From NCBI GenBank assembly GCA_019096065.1, contig JAGUCH010000003.1, positions 620,001 through 684,000 of the forward strand: DNA of 64,000 nucleotides. Reading direction: 5' to 3'. Position 1 is the stretch's first letter; the number at the start of each line of letters is the position of its first letter. The stretch is from Paracyclopina nana (lineage: Eukaryota; Arthropoda; Copepoda; Cyclopoida; Cyclopettidae). The notes below the pieces were generated by a model. It had not been told where the DNA came from and ran no database searches. It was given only the letters and a program-made list of their open reading frames with translations. This document shows positions 19,561 through 31,400 of this stretch, in pieces. The position numbers were made by a program, and so were the translations under genes.

Positions 19561-21898
19561 CTAAAAGAGGCTGATTTCGGTCTCGTTGCGGTGCTTCTGG
19601 AACGACTTCCACCGGAATCCACAGGGGTAGCTGCCCAGGTAGAGACACCAGTACCGGTTAAGCGGACCCAGATTTGTGAAGTGGTGCACTTCCTTGGGAA
19701 TGCCAGTGAAGCTTGTGAACTTTGGGTTGACGGTTTTCGTATGCCAGACATAAATCTATATGTTTGAAAGTAGAGGTTGCGAGATGTGCTTTTGGAATGT
19801 TCCGAACGCTATTAGTACTTTTGTGCAGTTTTCAGCCATGAACTCAATCTCCTCAATTTTGGCGTCCATGTTCATGAGAAAGGTCTCTTCTTCCTGGCCC
19901 TTTTTAAAGGCCATTAGCGGCCTTTTCTCCTTGAGCACAATCTCTGCTTTCTAAATATGAGAAAAGTATCATTATATCTGTTTCAGTTTTAATTAATTGG
20001 GATTTTTTTTGCCTCACTTGCATGAAGTAGTGGACATTGACTGCAAAACCAGCCATATCGACCATGAATGTGCGATTTCCTGCCCAGCCATCATAGAAGC
20101 CCTTGAAATGCCCTGCTCCATCCAAAATGGGGCTGGATACAAACATGTTGGACAGAAATCCCACAGGGAACATAGACACTCTTTGAGTGTACCGAATCTT
20201 ATTGATTTCGTTCAAAAACTAGTTGCTACTACTGTATAAGGAAAAACGAGCACCTCTTCAAAGAGCCGAATATCATAGGTATTATCATCGTCTGCAAAGT
20301 AAAAAGCCCCAGAATCATCCCCAGTGTCCTTTGCCAGCTGGTAAATCCATTCCATCGCTGCATTCCTATTGGAAACTCCTTTGGGCCACAAACTTGGCTT
20401 CAGTTGCCGATATTTGAGTGGCATTGGTGCTAGATGTCAGGTCATTTTTAGTACAATTATTTTTGGAAAAATGAATATCATACCCTGCAAGTACTTGTAA
20501 GTGACCCCCAGAATTTGCAAAAACTCCAGAACTTGGCGAGTTGGCTCGTGAGCATCTTCAGCTATGATCCAAATCAAGTTTTCCACATTCTAAGATTACC
20601 AAAACTACTGAGAAATTAAGTAAAGGTCGGGCTGGGTCACCCGTTTTTCTTAATGTCAACAACAGCGCCCTCTACAATTTTCGCAACTTCACATGTCCAG
20701 GGCAATATAAGGAGAGTATAGTGCTTGCTGAGTAAAAAGAGAGGAATTGTCACATTTGAGTCTACCTCAGCTATTTACTGCCCACAGAAAAATTGGCCAA
20801 TAGTGCAAAGGCAATCAAAATGGCAGATTAGTAAGGTAAGGGAAAACTTAAGATACGTTAATGGCTTTGGCTCTAATTTCTCACATGGTTCACAATTGTG
20901 GATTGAATTTGTAAAAACAGAGTTAGTTATGCTGCTGGCCGCCACTTTTTGTCAATGTTCACTAGGCAAAGCCAAGACTTAAGTTCCATCCCTCCCCCTA
21001 TGAAGCTTTATTTAGTTGTAGTGATAGGCTGAGCTTAATCTGCCATTGACAGAGAATTGAATAACTATACATCAGATGATCACACAGTGCATGAACTGTT
21101 GAGAATCAACAGTGTTGCTTGATCAGAGATACCATCTCCCTTCAACTAGAGGCATTTTGCTAAAACTTTTGAACAAAATGTAAAAATTAGTCTTGCCACA
21201 CTGACAAATTATCTTCAGAGCAGCCATGACTGCCAAAGCTGCCAAAAAAGAGGGAATATTCAGTTTCAAAGTAATTTTTATAATCAATTTCCTAATCAAG
21301 TTGAAGTTCCCTTTTGCTTGATAATTACTGCAAGGATCTTTTTTAAATTGGCATATGTTCTAATACTTCCAAAAACATCATCGGTGTGACAGGAGAATAA
21401 TTTTAGTACATAGACTCATGGGTGCAGACTCAAATTCGCAAAGTGACTCTCAGTTTGTCTCAGCAAGCACTATACTCTCCTTATATTGCCCTGCACATGT
21501 CTATTAAATACTGAGCGTACCTTTAATACATATCCCAGACGGGTTAATTCTGACAGCTGGACAGGTCTTGGCCAAGTCGGAGTGATTATGTAAAGTGGAG
21601 GCTTTCGGCTGTGACCTCTTGGCTGTATTTTGGCATATGCCTGAGATGATTAAAGTCAATTGGATGAGCACGCTTTTTCAAATGATTTCAATACCTGGAA
21701 AGCACTGAGGATCTGCTCACTTTTCTCCCATATTCGACTTTTCTTGATGGGATCAGGTATTTGGTAAATCTCCCAATTAGCACTGTAAATGATGACAGTT
21801 GTCCACACCAAGATGAAGCAACTGAGCCCAACCACTGCACTGTAGGCCTTTCTCCCTTTGAAAGAGGCTATGGCGGGAGATTCGCAAAATTCCTGCAT
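19561..21898 (-). CDS. Beta-1,3-glucuronyltransferase (B3GAT family), paralogue B
   Basis: There are seven exons on the minus strand: 21695-21898, 21521-21640, 20484-20589, 20254-20429, 20018-20218, 19819-19950 and 19561-19755, giving 377 residues. The ATG at 21898 is the first after an in-frame stop. The type II anchor is near residues 20-40 (a GLSCFILVWTTVIIYSA region). The GT43 landmarks are YIITPTWPR, WIIAEDA, GVSNRNAAMEW, the DXD motif DDDNTYD, the catalytic-Glu region KKGQEEETF and IYVWHTKT. It lies 180 bp upstream of paralogue A, head to tail, so the pair is a tandem duplication. The intron between exons 4 and 5 is only 35 nt, whereas the intron before exon 3 is 931 nt because of an inserted inverted-repeat element. 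Confidence 0.92.
20691..21500. mobile_element. Non-autonomous inverted-repeat element, 810 bp, in a B3GAT intron
   Basis: ACATGTCCAGGGCAATATAA (20691 onward) and the following bases through GCTTGCTGAG are mirrored at 21459-21500 with a single change over 42 bp. Weaker similarity continues inward to about 75 bp (both arms reach TTTGAGTCT). No transposase ORF and no clear target duplication are visible. It enlarges one intron of paralogue B and should be spliced out. Confidence 0.7.
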
Positions 21899-22416
21899 TT
21901 TTAGCAACTCTTGGCTCGCCTCATTTTGAGCTGCCAAAATATGCTAGTTTTTGGTGTGTGAGTGAAAGCCAGCTGGTTCATGTGTAATAGTGACACAGTT
22001 GTACACTACAATCAGTGTACATAACTAAAATAACATTTGCAGCAAAGTTTGCTGCATAACTTTCACACAACGCGCGCGCGCGCGTGATTTCGTATACTAA
22101 ATGCAGCATTATAATGCTGATTGATTTGATTATTACACACATGGTTGCAAGTACGTAACGAGCTCTGGATATTTATGGCCCGCAAATACTAATATAATGA
22201 ATGGCTAATTTCCCATGGGACTTTAACATTTCACGTGGCCTCGATTGCTTATTGTTTCCTATTGGCAAGTACAAATATAGTTTAATAAAATAGATGATTA
22301 ATTGCATATATCACAATTTACTTCTTTATATAGTTTATACTATATATGCAGTTGTAGCTTTCTATTTTGAAGCCTTGTGAATATTGATCCAACAATTATA
22401 TATGTGAGTGAAAATC
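21899..22416. other. Divergent promoter region between B3GAT paralogue B and TPGS2
   Basis: The two genes point away from each other across about 520 bp. The stretch contains a (CG)7 dinucleotide run at 22071-22084 in otherwise AT-rich DNA and no ORF of note. Confidence 0.5.
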
Positions 22417-23490
22417 ATGGACACGGATTTGATCGAGAAGCGAGAGGAGTTTCGCGAGCATTTGACCCTGGGTGTGGTGGCAGCCCTGGAAAAGGTGGCC
22501 AAAATCCAGGATGTGGTCCTGGCAGAGCACCAGCCCTCGGACAACATTGCAATCACGTCCTGGGAGCAACGCTACTCCACAATGCTCCCGCACGAAATCA
22601 AGGACTTCTACTTGGCCAACGATGGCTTCAAGCTCACCTGGAACTTCAAGTATGCTGGGGAGCTCGTTCCTTTGGGCTGCATGAACATCAACCGGATCGC
22701 GGACTTGAAACGCGTCGCCGGAATCCGGCATAGGTTCGACACTGAGCAGCCAACAATCACAGACCTCGAGGTGAATTCCTCATCAATTATGCATTATTGA
22801 GTATATACACATACCTATAACGTAATTTTATTGCAGGTCATTAATAGCAGGGAAAAATGCGCGACTGTCACTCAAACCTTTGGCGCTACTCCGATCGGAG
22901 GCTCCACAGCGGCCTCCAACACGACTCCGGAATCCTCCAATAATAACAGTGCAGGCATTGTCATCAAGCCCCAATTCAATGCACGGTGGAAAATGTTCGA
23001 ATTGGACGCGGTGGAGGGCTGCGGGCGAACCTGCCTCGTTTTCCCACCCAAGCCGGATCCACCTCCGAGTAGCGACTCCGGATCCATCCACCTGGATTTG
23101 ACACCTACCATGCCGCAGGTGTGGTACCTTGATCGAGCCTACGAGTGGCACTACTTGGCCCCGAATTTCACCACCTACTTCAGAATGATGCTTTACCACC
23201 TGGGCATGCCCCAATGGCAGCTCCTCTTCACTCCCATGGGACCTACTCCCTGGTCCAAGGTGAATTACGCTTAAAATCAATGTGAAACTGAAATGCACAT
23301 TCGCTTTATGTAGCATGTCATGAACTTGATTGCGCCTCATTTGCTGCCAGATGACGAAGAAGTGTCATTTCCAAATTGTGCTGCAACAGCTCAAAACGAC
23401 GAAGAGTATCCCGTTTCAGCCTTGGACCCTTATGTCTTTAGATCACGATCAAGAACATACAAAAAAGCTGAAGATTCCACAAACAATTAA
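22417..23490 (+). CDS. TPGS2: Tubulin polyglutamylase complex subunit 2
   Basis: The three exons are 22417-22770, 22837-23259 and 23314-23490, with introns of 66 and 54 nt, all in phase 0, giving 317 residues. The SMI1/KNR4-type fold is recognisable from EKVAKIQDVVLAEHQPSDN, SWEQRYSTMLPHEIKDFYL and SNDGFKLTWNFKYAGE-like segments, then the later RAYEWHYLAPNFTTYFRMML block. In other animals TPGS2 is a non-catalytic subunit of the TTLL1 polyglutamylase, which adds glutamate chains to tubulin in axonemes and neurons. A Thr/Ser/Asn-rich insert sits at about residues 130-155, and the C-terminus is basic. The ATG was chosen because family similarity starts right after it. It is one of three cilium-linked genes here. 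Confidence 0.9.
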
Positions 23491-25413
23491 AACTGTTAGC
23501 AAATCTCCTCTGTATACAATTCTAAAGTCATCAATTTCTGCTACGTTTGTGGTGACGAGGTTGCGATGTATCTAATAATGTCCATAAAAATGCCTCAATC
23601 ATATGCAGTGAAGCTACCCCACCAGAACTTTGGTTCCCGATTCGAGAACGAATGTTATGCGATTCCTCTAGAGTACATATTCGGTAAAGAATCGTTCTAC
23701 GATTTTGTCTCGATTAGTCAGTTAATCTGACCAACAGAAATAATCGTTGATGATTATTACTCAAATTCTTGGCAAAGAATCTTTAACAAAAATGTCAATA
23801 AACATTCTTAGATGATTGTTTCATTATCAATTGATTCATTTTTGTTTTCTCAGCAAACATGATTATTTATCATCTTGACTACTCAGGAACAAATAAGGAA
23901 CTTAAAGGTCAATAACTTTTCAACATGTACTCAGTGTGAAAAGTTACTGATTGCAAATGAACTATTCAAGAGGTTTTGCTCTGTAACTTTTCATTAATGA
24001 ATACTGCTTGACTTTTCAAGAACTATAGGGAACAAGTAGAAAAGCAATAATCCAACTGGCGGGCCGGCTTTGAAATTTTGGCTGTCAAAAATCTGCCTAG
24101 CGTTGGTTGACAGAAGTTCTCAACACGGCTTTTCTCTAGAAGTTTGCTTGTAACTAAACCTAAAATGTAGTCACCAAAATCATATGCTAATTTTGAATAT
24201 AGTTTATTAAGATTTGACTAATTTGCAACCCTTGTATTTCGACATTTAACCTAAGTTTCATGAAACTATTTAGCCTGATCACAACTTTTGGGCTGGCTTT
24301 TTCCAACTTTTCTTAGCTTTTCCATGCCAGTACAAAAACTACAGCATGGCAGACATCATTGCAAGAAAGCACTTTTTGCTATATTTTTCTCAAAGAATTG
24401 ACTGTTTTGTCAAAATCTTGGCTATTTTTATTTAATCCTCTCAAGTTGAATATGCTAGTTTGGAGCTGTAAGAGAATTGAGTAAGGTAATGTAAGGCATT
24501 TTTCTCATTTTCGATCCATCATGCTCAAGCCTGGATTTGATATGTCTCATGATCCAGAATTCCTTGACTTTCATGAAAATTGCTCAAATCTGTACCATTC
24601 TGTTCCTTGTTTAATTCTAAGCGTTACAAGCACTATCTAAGCACTTTCTTTGCCACTTGTTTAACTAAATTAGCAAAAACAGCTTTGTTTACGTTTTTGC
24701 AAATGCGCTATTTTTTCGGCAATTGCGCCGCGTTAACGCATGCACGCCAGACAGCCAAAAATTCAGCACCATCTATTGCATTATGCTTGTCTTTTGCTCC
24801 CTATTCAGGAACTTCTATTTCATGAGCTTTTCAATAATAAATACTTCTTGATAATTCAAGAACAATTCAAGAACTTTCATTCAGTAACTTTTCAACAATA
24901 AATTATGGTTGATTTTTCAAGAATTATTCAGTAAAGTTCATTTAAGCAACTAAATAATCATTGGTTGATTTAAACAATCATTCGAGTGCTAATCACTTTC
25001 TCAACTCGAAAAAACGTCACCGATTTGATACCGATTCAAAAAATAATCAAGAATGTTAATAGTTCACGAATTATCCTTAATTTTCAACCAAATTTTCGGG
25101 CGGGGTGAGAGCCTTGGTGGGGTATAATGTATGTAACATGAGGCAGTTAGACGTACCGTGTGGCTCCTTTAACTATTTCCTGCTAAAATATTTTGGCTGT
25201 AGCTACTTATTTCAGCCCATGCGCGTATCATACCTGCATCAATATGTTGCTGTTCTGCTACTACACACAATGAGGGTGAAAGCTTAGTGGCTATGAACAG
25301 CTGCTTTTGAAAAATTTGTAATGATGTTGGTATTGACCTAACAAGGTTATTTTGGTGGATCGTGGCTTGAAAAGCTTGTTAATTCGCTCAAGAAGAAGGA
25401 GAATTGGCTCAAA
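23491..25413. other. Intergenic, AT-rich, degenerate repeats
   Basis: No gene is recognised. The phrase AACTTTTCAACAATAAAT / TTTTTCAAGAA recurs around 23920-24010 and 24820-24925. The outer edges carry TACCCCACCA (about 23615) and its complement TGGTGGGGTA (about 25117). This could be an old inverted-repeat element, but similarity between the arms is too weak to be sure. Confidence 0.4.
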
Positions 25414-28400
25414 ATGCCGCCAAAAAAGAAGGCAGGAAAGAAGAAGACAGGCAAAACAAAGGGAGGGACAAAAGGTCCCACCATAATTGATGGGGTGCCC
25501 GTATCGGAAATGACTAAAGAACAGTTAGAAGGCCACGTACGACGGCTACAAGAGGAAGTAAGTTGTATAAGGACTTGATGTAGAAAACATAGCACATGAA
25601 AGCTTCCTCTCTTACCTATGGAAAAACAGAAATACCCATAATACATTTATATGGGTTCTTCCCTGAAATGTCGCCTTTATTCCAAGCTGCCAATGTTCTT
25701 GTATTGCACTAATCTGCTCTTCAACTGAGGAAATGTTCATGCTGCTAAGTTTTTGATCATGAAAAGGCTTCAGCTGGGTTTTTTCCATTGCTTCATCAAG
25801 CAATTCTAATACTCACAATTTTCAGCTTGAAAGAGAGCGAGAAGAACGAAATTACTACCAACTGGAACGTGATCGTCTGTCCACTTTCTGGGACGTGGCT
25901 GCTAAACAGCTCGAGGAAAGTAGGGCTGAATGCCGAGTCAAAGATAGAGAGCTTGAAGAGACAGAAGAAAGGCACCAAATGGAAGTCAAGATATACAAAC
26001 AAAAAGTGAAGCACCTTCTCTACGAGCAGGAAAACCATTTGGCTGGGCTAAAAGCCGAAAACATGGTAACAACCTACATTATCATCACGCTCGATTTTTT
26101 TGCTACCTAAGCTATGCGCACTTCTTCATGTATTTCTCTCAATACGCTCGTTTGGAGTACACACAAGAGGAAATTACTGCAGCTGCCTCGCCTTGTGTAA
26201 CATATTAAATGTCCCCATATGATGTGCATAAACGCCGTTGCTAGGATTTATGAGTTTTTGGGTTTGTTTGATTCGATTTCATAGAAATGAAAGCCTCTCC
26301 AAGGACGGTTCATTCTTGTTTTTAGCTGAGCTTGAAAGTGGCCCGTGAAGAGCATCAGCTACAAGAGCAGCAACATTTAAACGACAAGGAGCACCTAATG
26401 GAGCAGCTGCATGAAAAGGACAAGCAGTATCAAGAGCTCATCAGAGACACTAAGCTCACTCAGTCCGAAGAGGTGGAAAGGTTGCGCGAGAGCTTTGAGG
26501 ACAGAGTCCGCGAAATGGAGAGGCGTTACGGCCTACGGGTCACCAATTTGCGACACGATCTTCAACTCAGACTCAAGTCTGAGGTGAGCGAAACGGAGGA
26601 GAGAAAAAATGCCCAAATTGAGCAAATGAAAAGGAAGCACGAGAAAGCGTTCAATGAGATAAAGAACTACTACAACGATATCACCTTGAACAATTTGGCC
26701 ATGATAAGGTACGAAATTGTAGACTAGCTCCAGCATGCATCTCATGCTTTTCAGAGCAACTTTTTCTACCGGGTCCTACTAAAAGGCACACAATGCCCAC
26801 AATTGGCACACAATGCCCACAATACCCACAAGGCACACAACCGGCACACAATTACTAAAAGGCACACATCAAATTTAAAAAAAAAGTAATTGATTCGTAA
26901 AAGTAAGTTGGAAAGTGGTTGCATGTTTTTAGCTTAGAAATGTGCCAAATATAAAAGTACCATTTTAAAAATACAAGGAATCACAATTTAGCTAATATTA
27001 TTAAACATAAGATAATTTGATGCAGCTTCCAAAAATGTAAAAAAAAAATTTCCGACTTTCCTTTGCACACAATGATGGCACACATTGGCGCACAATGGCA
27101 CACAAAATTAACAACCCAAGCACATGATCCAATTAGTTTGCTTTTTTACTCCATGTGTGCCTTTTAGTAATTGTGTGCCATCATGGCACACAATGGCACA
27201 CAATGGCACACAATGGCACACAATGGCACACAATGGCACACAATGGGCCACAATGGCCCACAATGGCCCACAATGGCTCACAGTTGCACATAATGGCACA
27301 CAATGATGGCACACAATGGCCCACAATGGCTCACAATGATGGTACACAATGGCCGGTTGAAACGGCAGCCTTTTGTACAACACACTACATAAGGCTTGCT
27401 ACAAATCAAAGTCAGAAAATTATTGCATTTACATTTTCTGGCATTGCTTTGCTGAGATAATGCCACAATTTCGGCAATTACAACTAAATCAATTGTTTCA
27501 ATTGTTGTTAACAACAAAAGCACACAAAAGCACATATTGGCACACAATGATGGCACACATCGGCACACAATGGCACATAAAGGCACACAATGGCACACAA
27601 CGGCACACAATGATGGAAAACTAATAGCACACTTTTGTTTTTAGCTTAGCTGTGTGCCAAATATGAAATTAGCTTTTAAAATTATAAAGAATAATAATTT
27701 GGCTTTTATTATTTAATTGAAAAAAAAGATACTTTGGGAGAGCTTCCAAAAATGTAAACAGAATAATTTTCTGACTTTGCTTAGCTGAGATAATGAGATA
27801 ATTACCGCTAAATCCATTGTTATTAACAACCCAAGCACATGATCCAATTAGTTTGCTTTTTTACTCTTTGTGTGCCTTTTAGTAATTGTGTGCCATCATG
27901 GCACACAATGGCACACAAAGGCACACAATGGCACACAAAGGCACACAATGGCACACAATGGCTCACAATGATGGTCCACAATGGCCGGTTGAAACGGCAG
28001 CCTTTTGTACAACACACTACATAAGGCTTGCTGCAAATCAAAGTCAGAAAATTATTGCATTTACATTTTCTGGCATTGCTTTGCTGAGATAATGCCACAA
28101 TTTTGGCAATTACAACTAAATCAATTGTTTCTATTGTTGTTAACAACAAAAGCACACAAAAGCACATATTGGCACACAATGATGACACCATCATTGTGTG
28201 CCAATATGTGCTTTTGTGTGCTTTTGTTGTTAACAACAATAGAAACAATTGATTTAGTTGTAATTGCCAAAATTGTGGCATTATCTCAGCAAAGCAATGC
28301 CAGAAAATGTAAATGCAATAATTTTCTGACTTTGATTTGCAGCAAGCCTTATGTAGTGTGTTGTACAAAAGGCTGCCGTTTCAACCGGCCATTGTGGACC

Positions 28401-31400
28401 ATCATTGTGAGCCATTGTGTGCCATTGTGTGCCTTTGTGTGCCATTGTGTGCCTTTGTGTGCCATTGTGTGCCATGATGGCACACAATTACTAAAAGGCA
28501 CACAAAGAGTAAAAAAGCAAACTAATTGGATCATGTGCTTGGGTTGTTAATAACAATGGATTTAGCGGTAATTATCTCATTATCTCAGCTAAGCAAAGTC
28601 AGAAAATTATTCTGTTTACATTTTTGGAAGCTCTCCCAAAGTATCTTTTTTTTCAATTAAATAATAAAAGCCAAATTATTATTCTTTATAATTTTAAAAG
28701 CTAATTTCATATTTGGCACACAGCTAAGCTAAAAACAAAAGTGTGCTATTAGTTTTCCATCATTGTGTGCCGTTGTGTGCCATTGTGTGCCTTTATGTGC
28801 CATTGTGTGCCGATGTGTGCCATCATTGTGTGCCAATATGTGCTTTTGTGTGCTTTTGTTGTTAACAACAATTGAAACAATTGATTTAGTTGTAATTGCC
28901 GAAATTGTGGCATTATCTCAGCAAAGCAATGCCAGAAAATGTAAATGCAATAATTTTCTGACTTTGATTTGTAGCAAGCCTTATGTAGTGTGTTGTACAA
29001 AAGGCTGCCGTTTCAACCGGCCATTGTGTACCATCATTGTGCGCCATTGTGGGCCATTGTGTGCCATTGTGCGCCTTTGTGTGCCTTTGTGTGCCATTGT
29101 GTGCCATTGTGTGCCATTGTGTGCCATTGTGTGCCATTGTGTGCCATGATGGCACACAATTACTAAAAGGCACACATGGAGTAAAAAAGCAAACTAATTG
29201 GATCATGTGCTTGGGTTGTTAATTTTGTGTGCCATTGTGCGCCAATGTGTGCCATCATTGTGTGCAAAGGAAAGTCGGAAATTTTTTTTTTACATTTTTG
29301 GAAGCTGCATCAAATTATCTTATGTTTAATAATATTAGCTAAATTGTGATTCCTTGTATTTTTAAAATGGTACTTTTATATTTGGCACATTTCTAAGCTA
29401 AAAACATGCAACCACTTTCCAACTTACTTTTACGAATCAATTACTTTTTTACATCGGCACACAATGGCACATAATGGCACACAATTGCACAACGGCACAC
29501 AATGATGGAAAACTAATAGCACACTTTTGTTTTTAGCTTAGCTGTAAGCCAAATATGAAATTAGCTTTTAAAATTATAAAGAAATAATAATTTTGTGTAA
29601 TCTTATTTTACAAAAAATAAAGATAATTTGATGCAGTTTCCGAAAATGTAAAAAAAATAATTTTCTGACTTTGCTTTGCTGAGATAATGCCAAAATTCGG
29701 GCAATTACCGCTGAGACCTTAGTGTGCTTGTTGTGTGCCAACATGAAAGTTGCTTTTAAAAATACAAAGAATTAATATTCGGCTTCCACTATTTAACATA
29801 AAATAAAGATAATTTGTTGCAGTTTCCGAAAATGATAACTGAATAATTTTCTGATTTTGCTTTCCTGAGATAATGCCAAAATTTGGGCAATTACCGCTGA
29901 GACCGTAGTGTGCTTGTTGTGTGCCAACATGAAAGTTGCTTTTAAAAATATAAGGAATTAAAATTCCGCTTTCACTATTTAACATAAAATGAAGATAATT
30001 TGATGCAGTTTCAGAAAATGTAAAAAAATATTTTTCTGACTTTGCTTTGCTGAGATATTGCAAAAATTCGGGCAATGGCTCACAATGGCACACAATGGCA
30101 CACAATGATGGCACACAATGGCCCACAATGGCACACAATGATGGCACACAATGGCACACAATGGCACACAATGGCACACAATGGTACACAAAGGCACACA
30201 AAGGCACACAACGGAAAGGGGTTGCTTGTTTTTAGCTTAGCTGTGCCACAAAAATGAAATAAGCTTTTAAAATTACAAAGAATTATAATTCGGCTAATCT
30301 TATTGAACAGAAAATAAAGATAATTTGGGGGATCCTCCAAAAATGTAAACGAAATAATTGTCTGACATTGCTTTGCTGAGATAATCGCAAAATTCGGGCA
30401 ATTACTGCAAAATCCATTGCTGTCATCAATCCATGTAATGATGATTAGTGAGTAAACCTAGCATACTCAATCTCAGCAGCAGGCCCTATGTAGTGCGTTC
30501 TACACAAGGCTGCCGTTTCAATCGTTTAATCAGTACCAAAATTCGAAAAATGGTCCAATTTTTTATTTGCTTACAGTTTTGGAAACCATAGAGCATATAC
30601 TACATTTTTTATCAGTGAGAAAACTCAGCATTTCTGCATTTTGACTCCGTAAATCTCAGCAGCAGGCCTAATGTTTTGCGTAGTACTTAAGGCTGCCGTT
30701 TTAACCGTTTAATCAATACTAAAATTCAAAAATGGTCTGATTTCTGATCTGTTTACAGTTTTGGAAACCAGTGAGCATACACTCCATTTTTTATAAGTGA
30801 GAAAACTCAGCATCTCTGCATTTTGACTCAGTAAATCTCAGCAGCATGCCTTATGAAGTGCGTTGTAAAAAAGGCTGTCGTTTAAACGGGCCATTGTGTG
30901 CCATGATTGTGAGCCATTGTGGCCCATTGTGTGCTATTGTAAGCCATTGTGTGCCGTTATGTGCCATGATTGTGTGCCATCATTGTGTGCCATCATTGTG
31001 TGCCATCATTGTGTGCCATCATTGTTTGTCATAATGTGCCATTGTGGGCTATTCTTGGTTTGTGTGCTACTTTAGCTACATTGGATTAATTGCCCAAATT
31101 TTTGCATTACCTCAGCAATGCAGAGTCAGTAAATTATTCTGTTTACATTTGAAAGCAATTTTCATGCTGAGTACACACCATTCACACAAAAATGTCTTTG
31201 CAATAATTGCCCAAATTTTGGAATTATCTCAGCAAAGTGGTCACAAAAGTGGTCACAACAGTGGTCACAAAAGTGGTCACAGAAGTGGTCACAAAAGTGG
31301 TCACAAAAGTGGTCACAAAAGTGGTCACAAAAGTGGTCACAAAAGTAGTCACAAAAGTGGTCACAAAAGTGTGCTATTAGTTTGCCATCATTGTTTGGCA

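Noticed and set aside
23614-25127. 1.5 kb inverted-repeat element with TACCCCACCA ends
   Set aside because: Only a 10-bp end match and weak scattered similarity between the arms were found, with no target duplication. It was left as described intergenic DNA.
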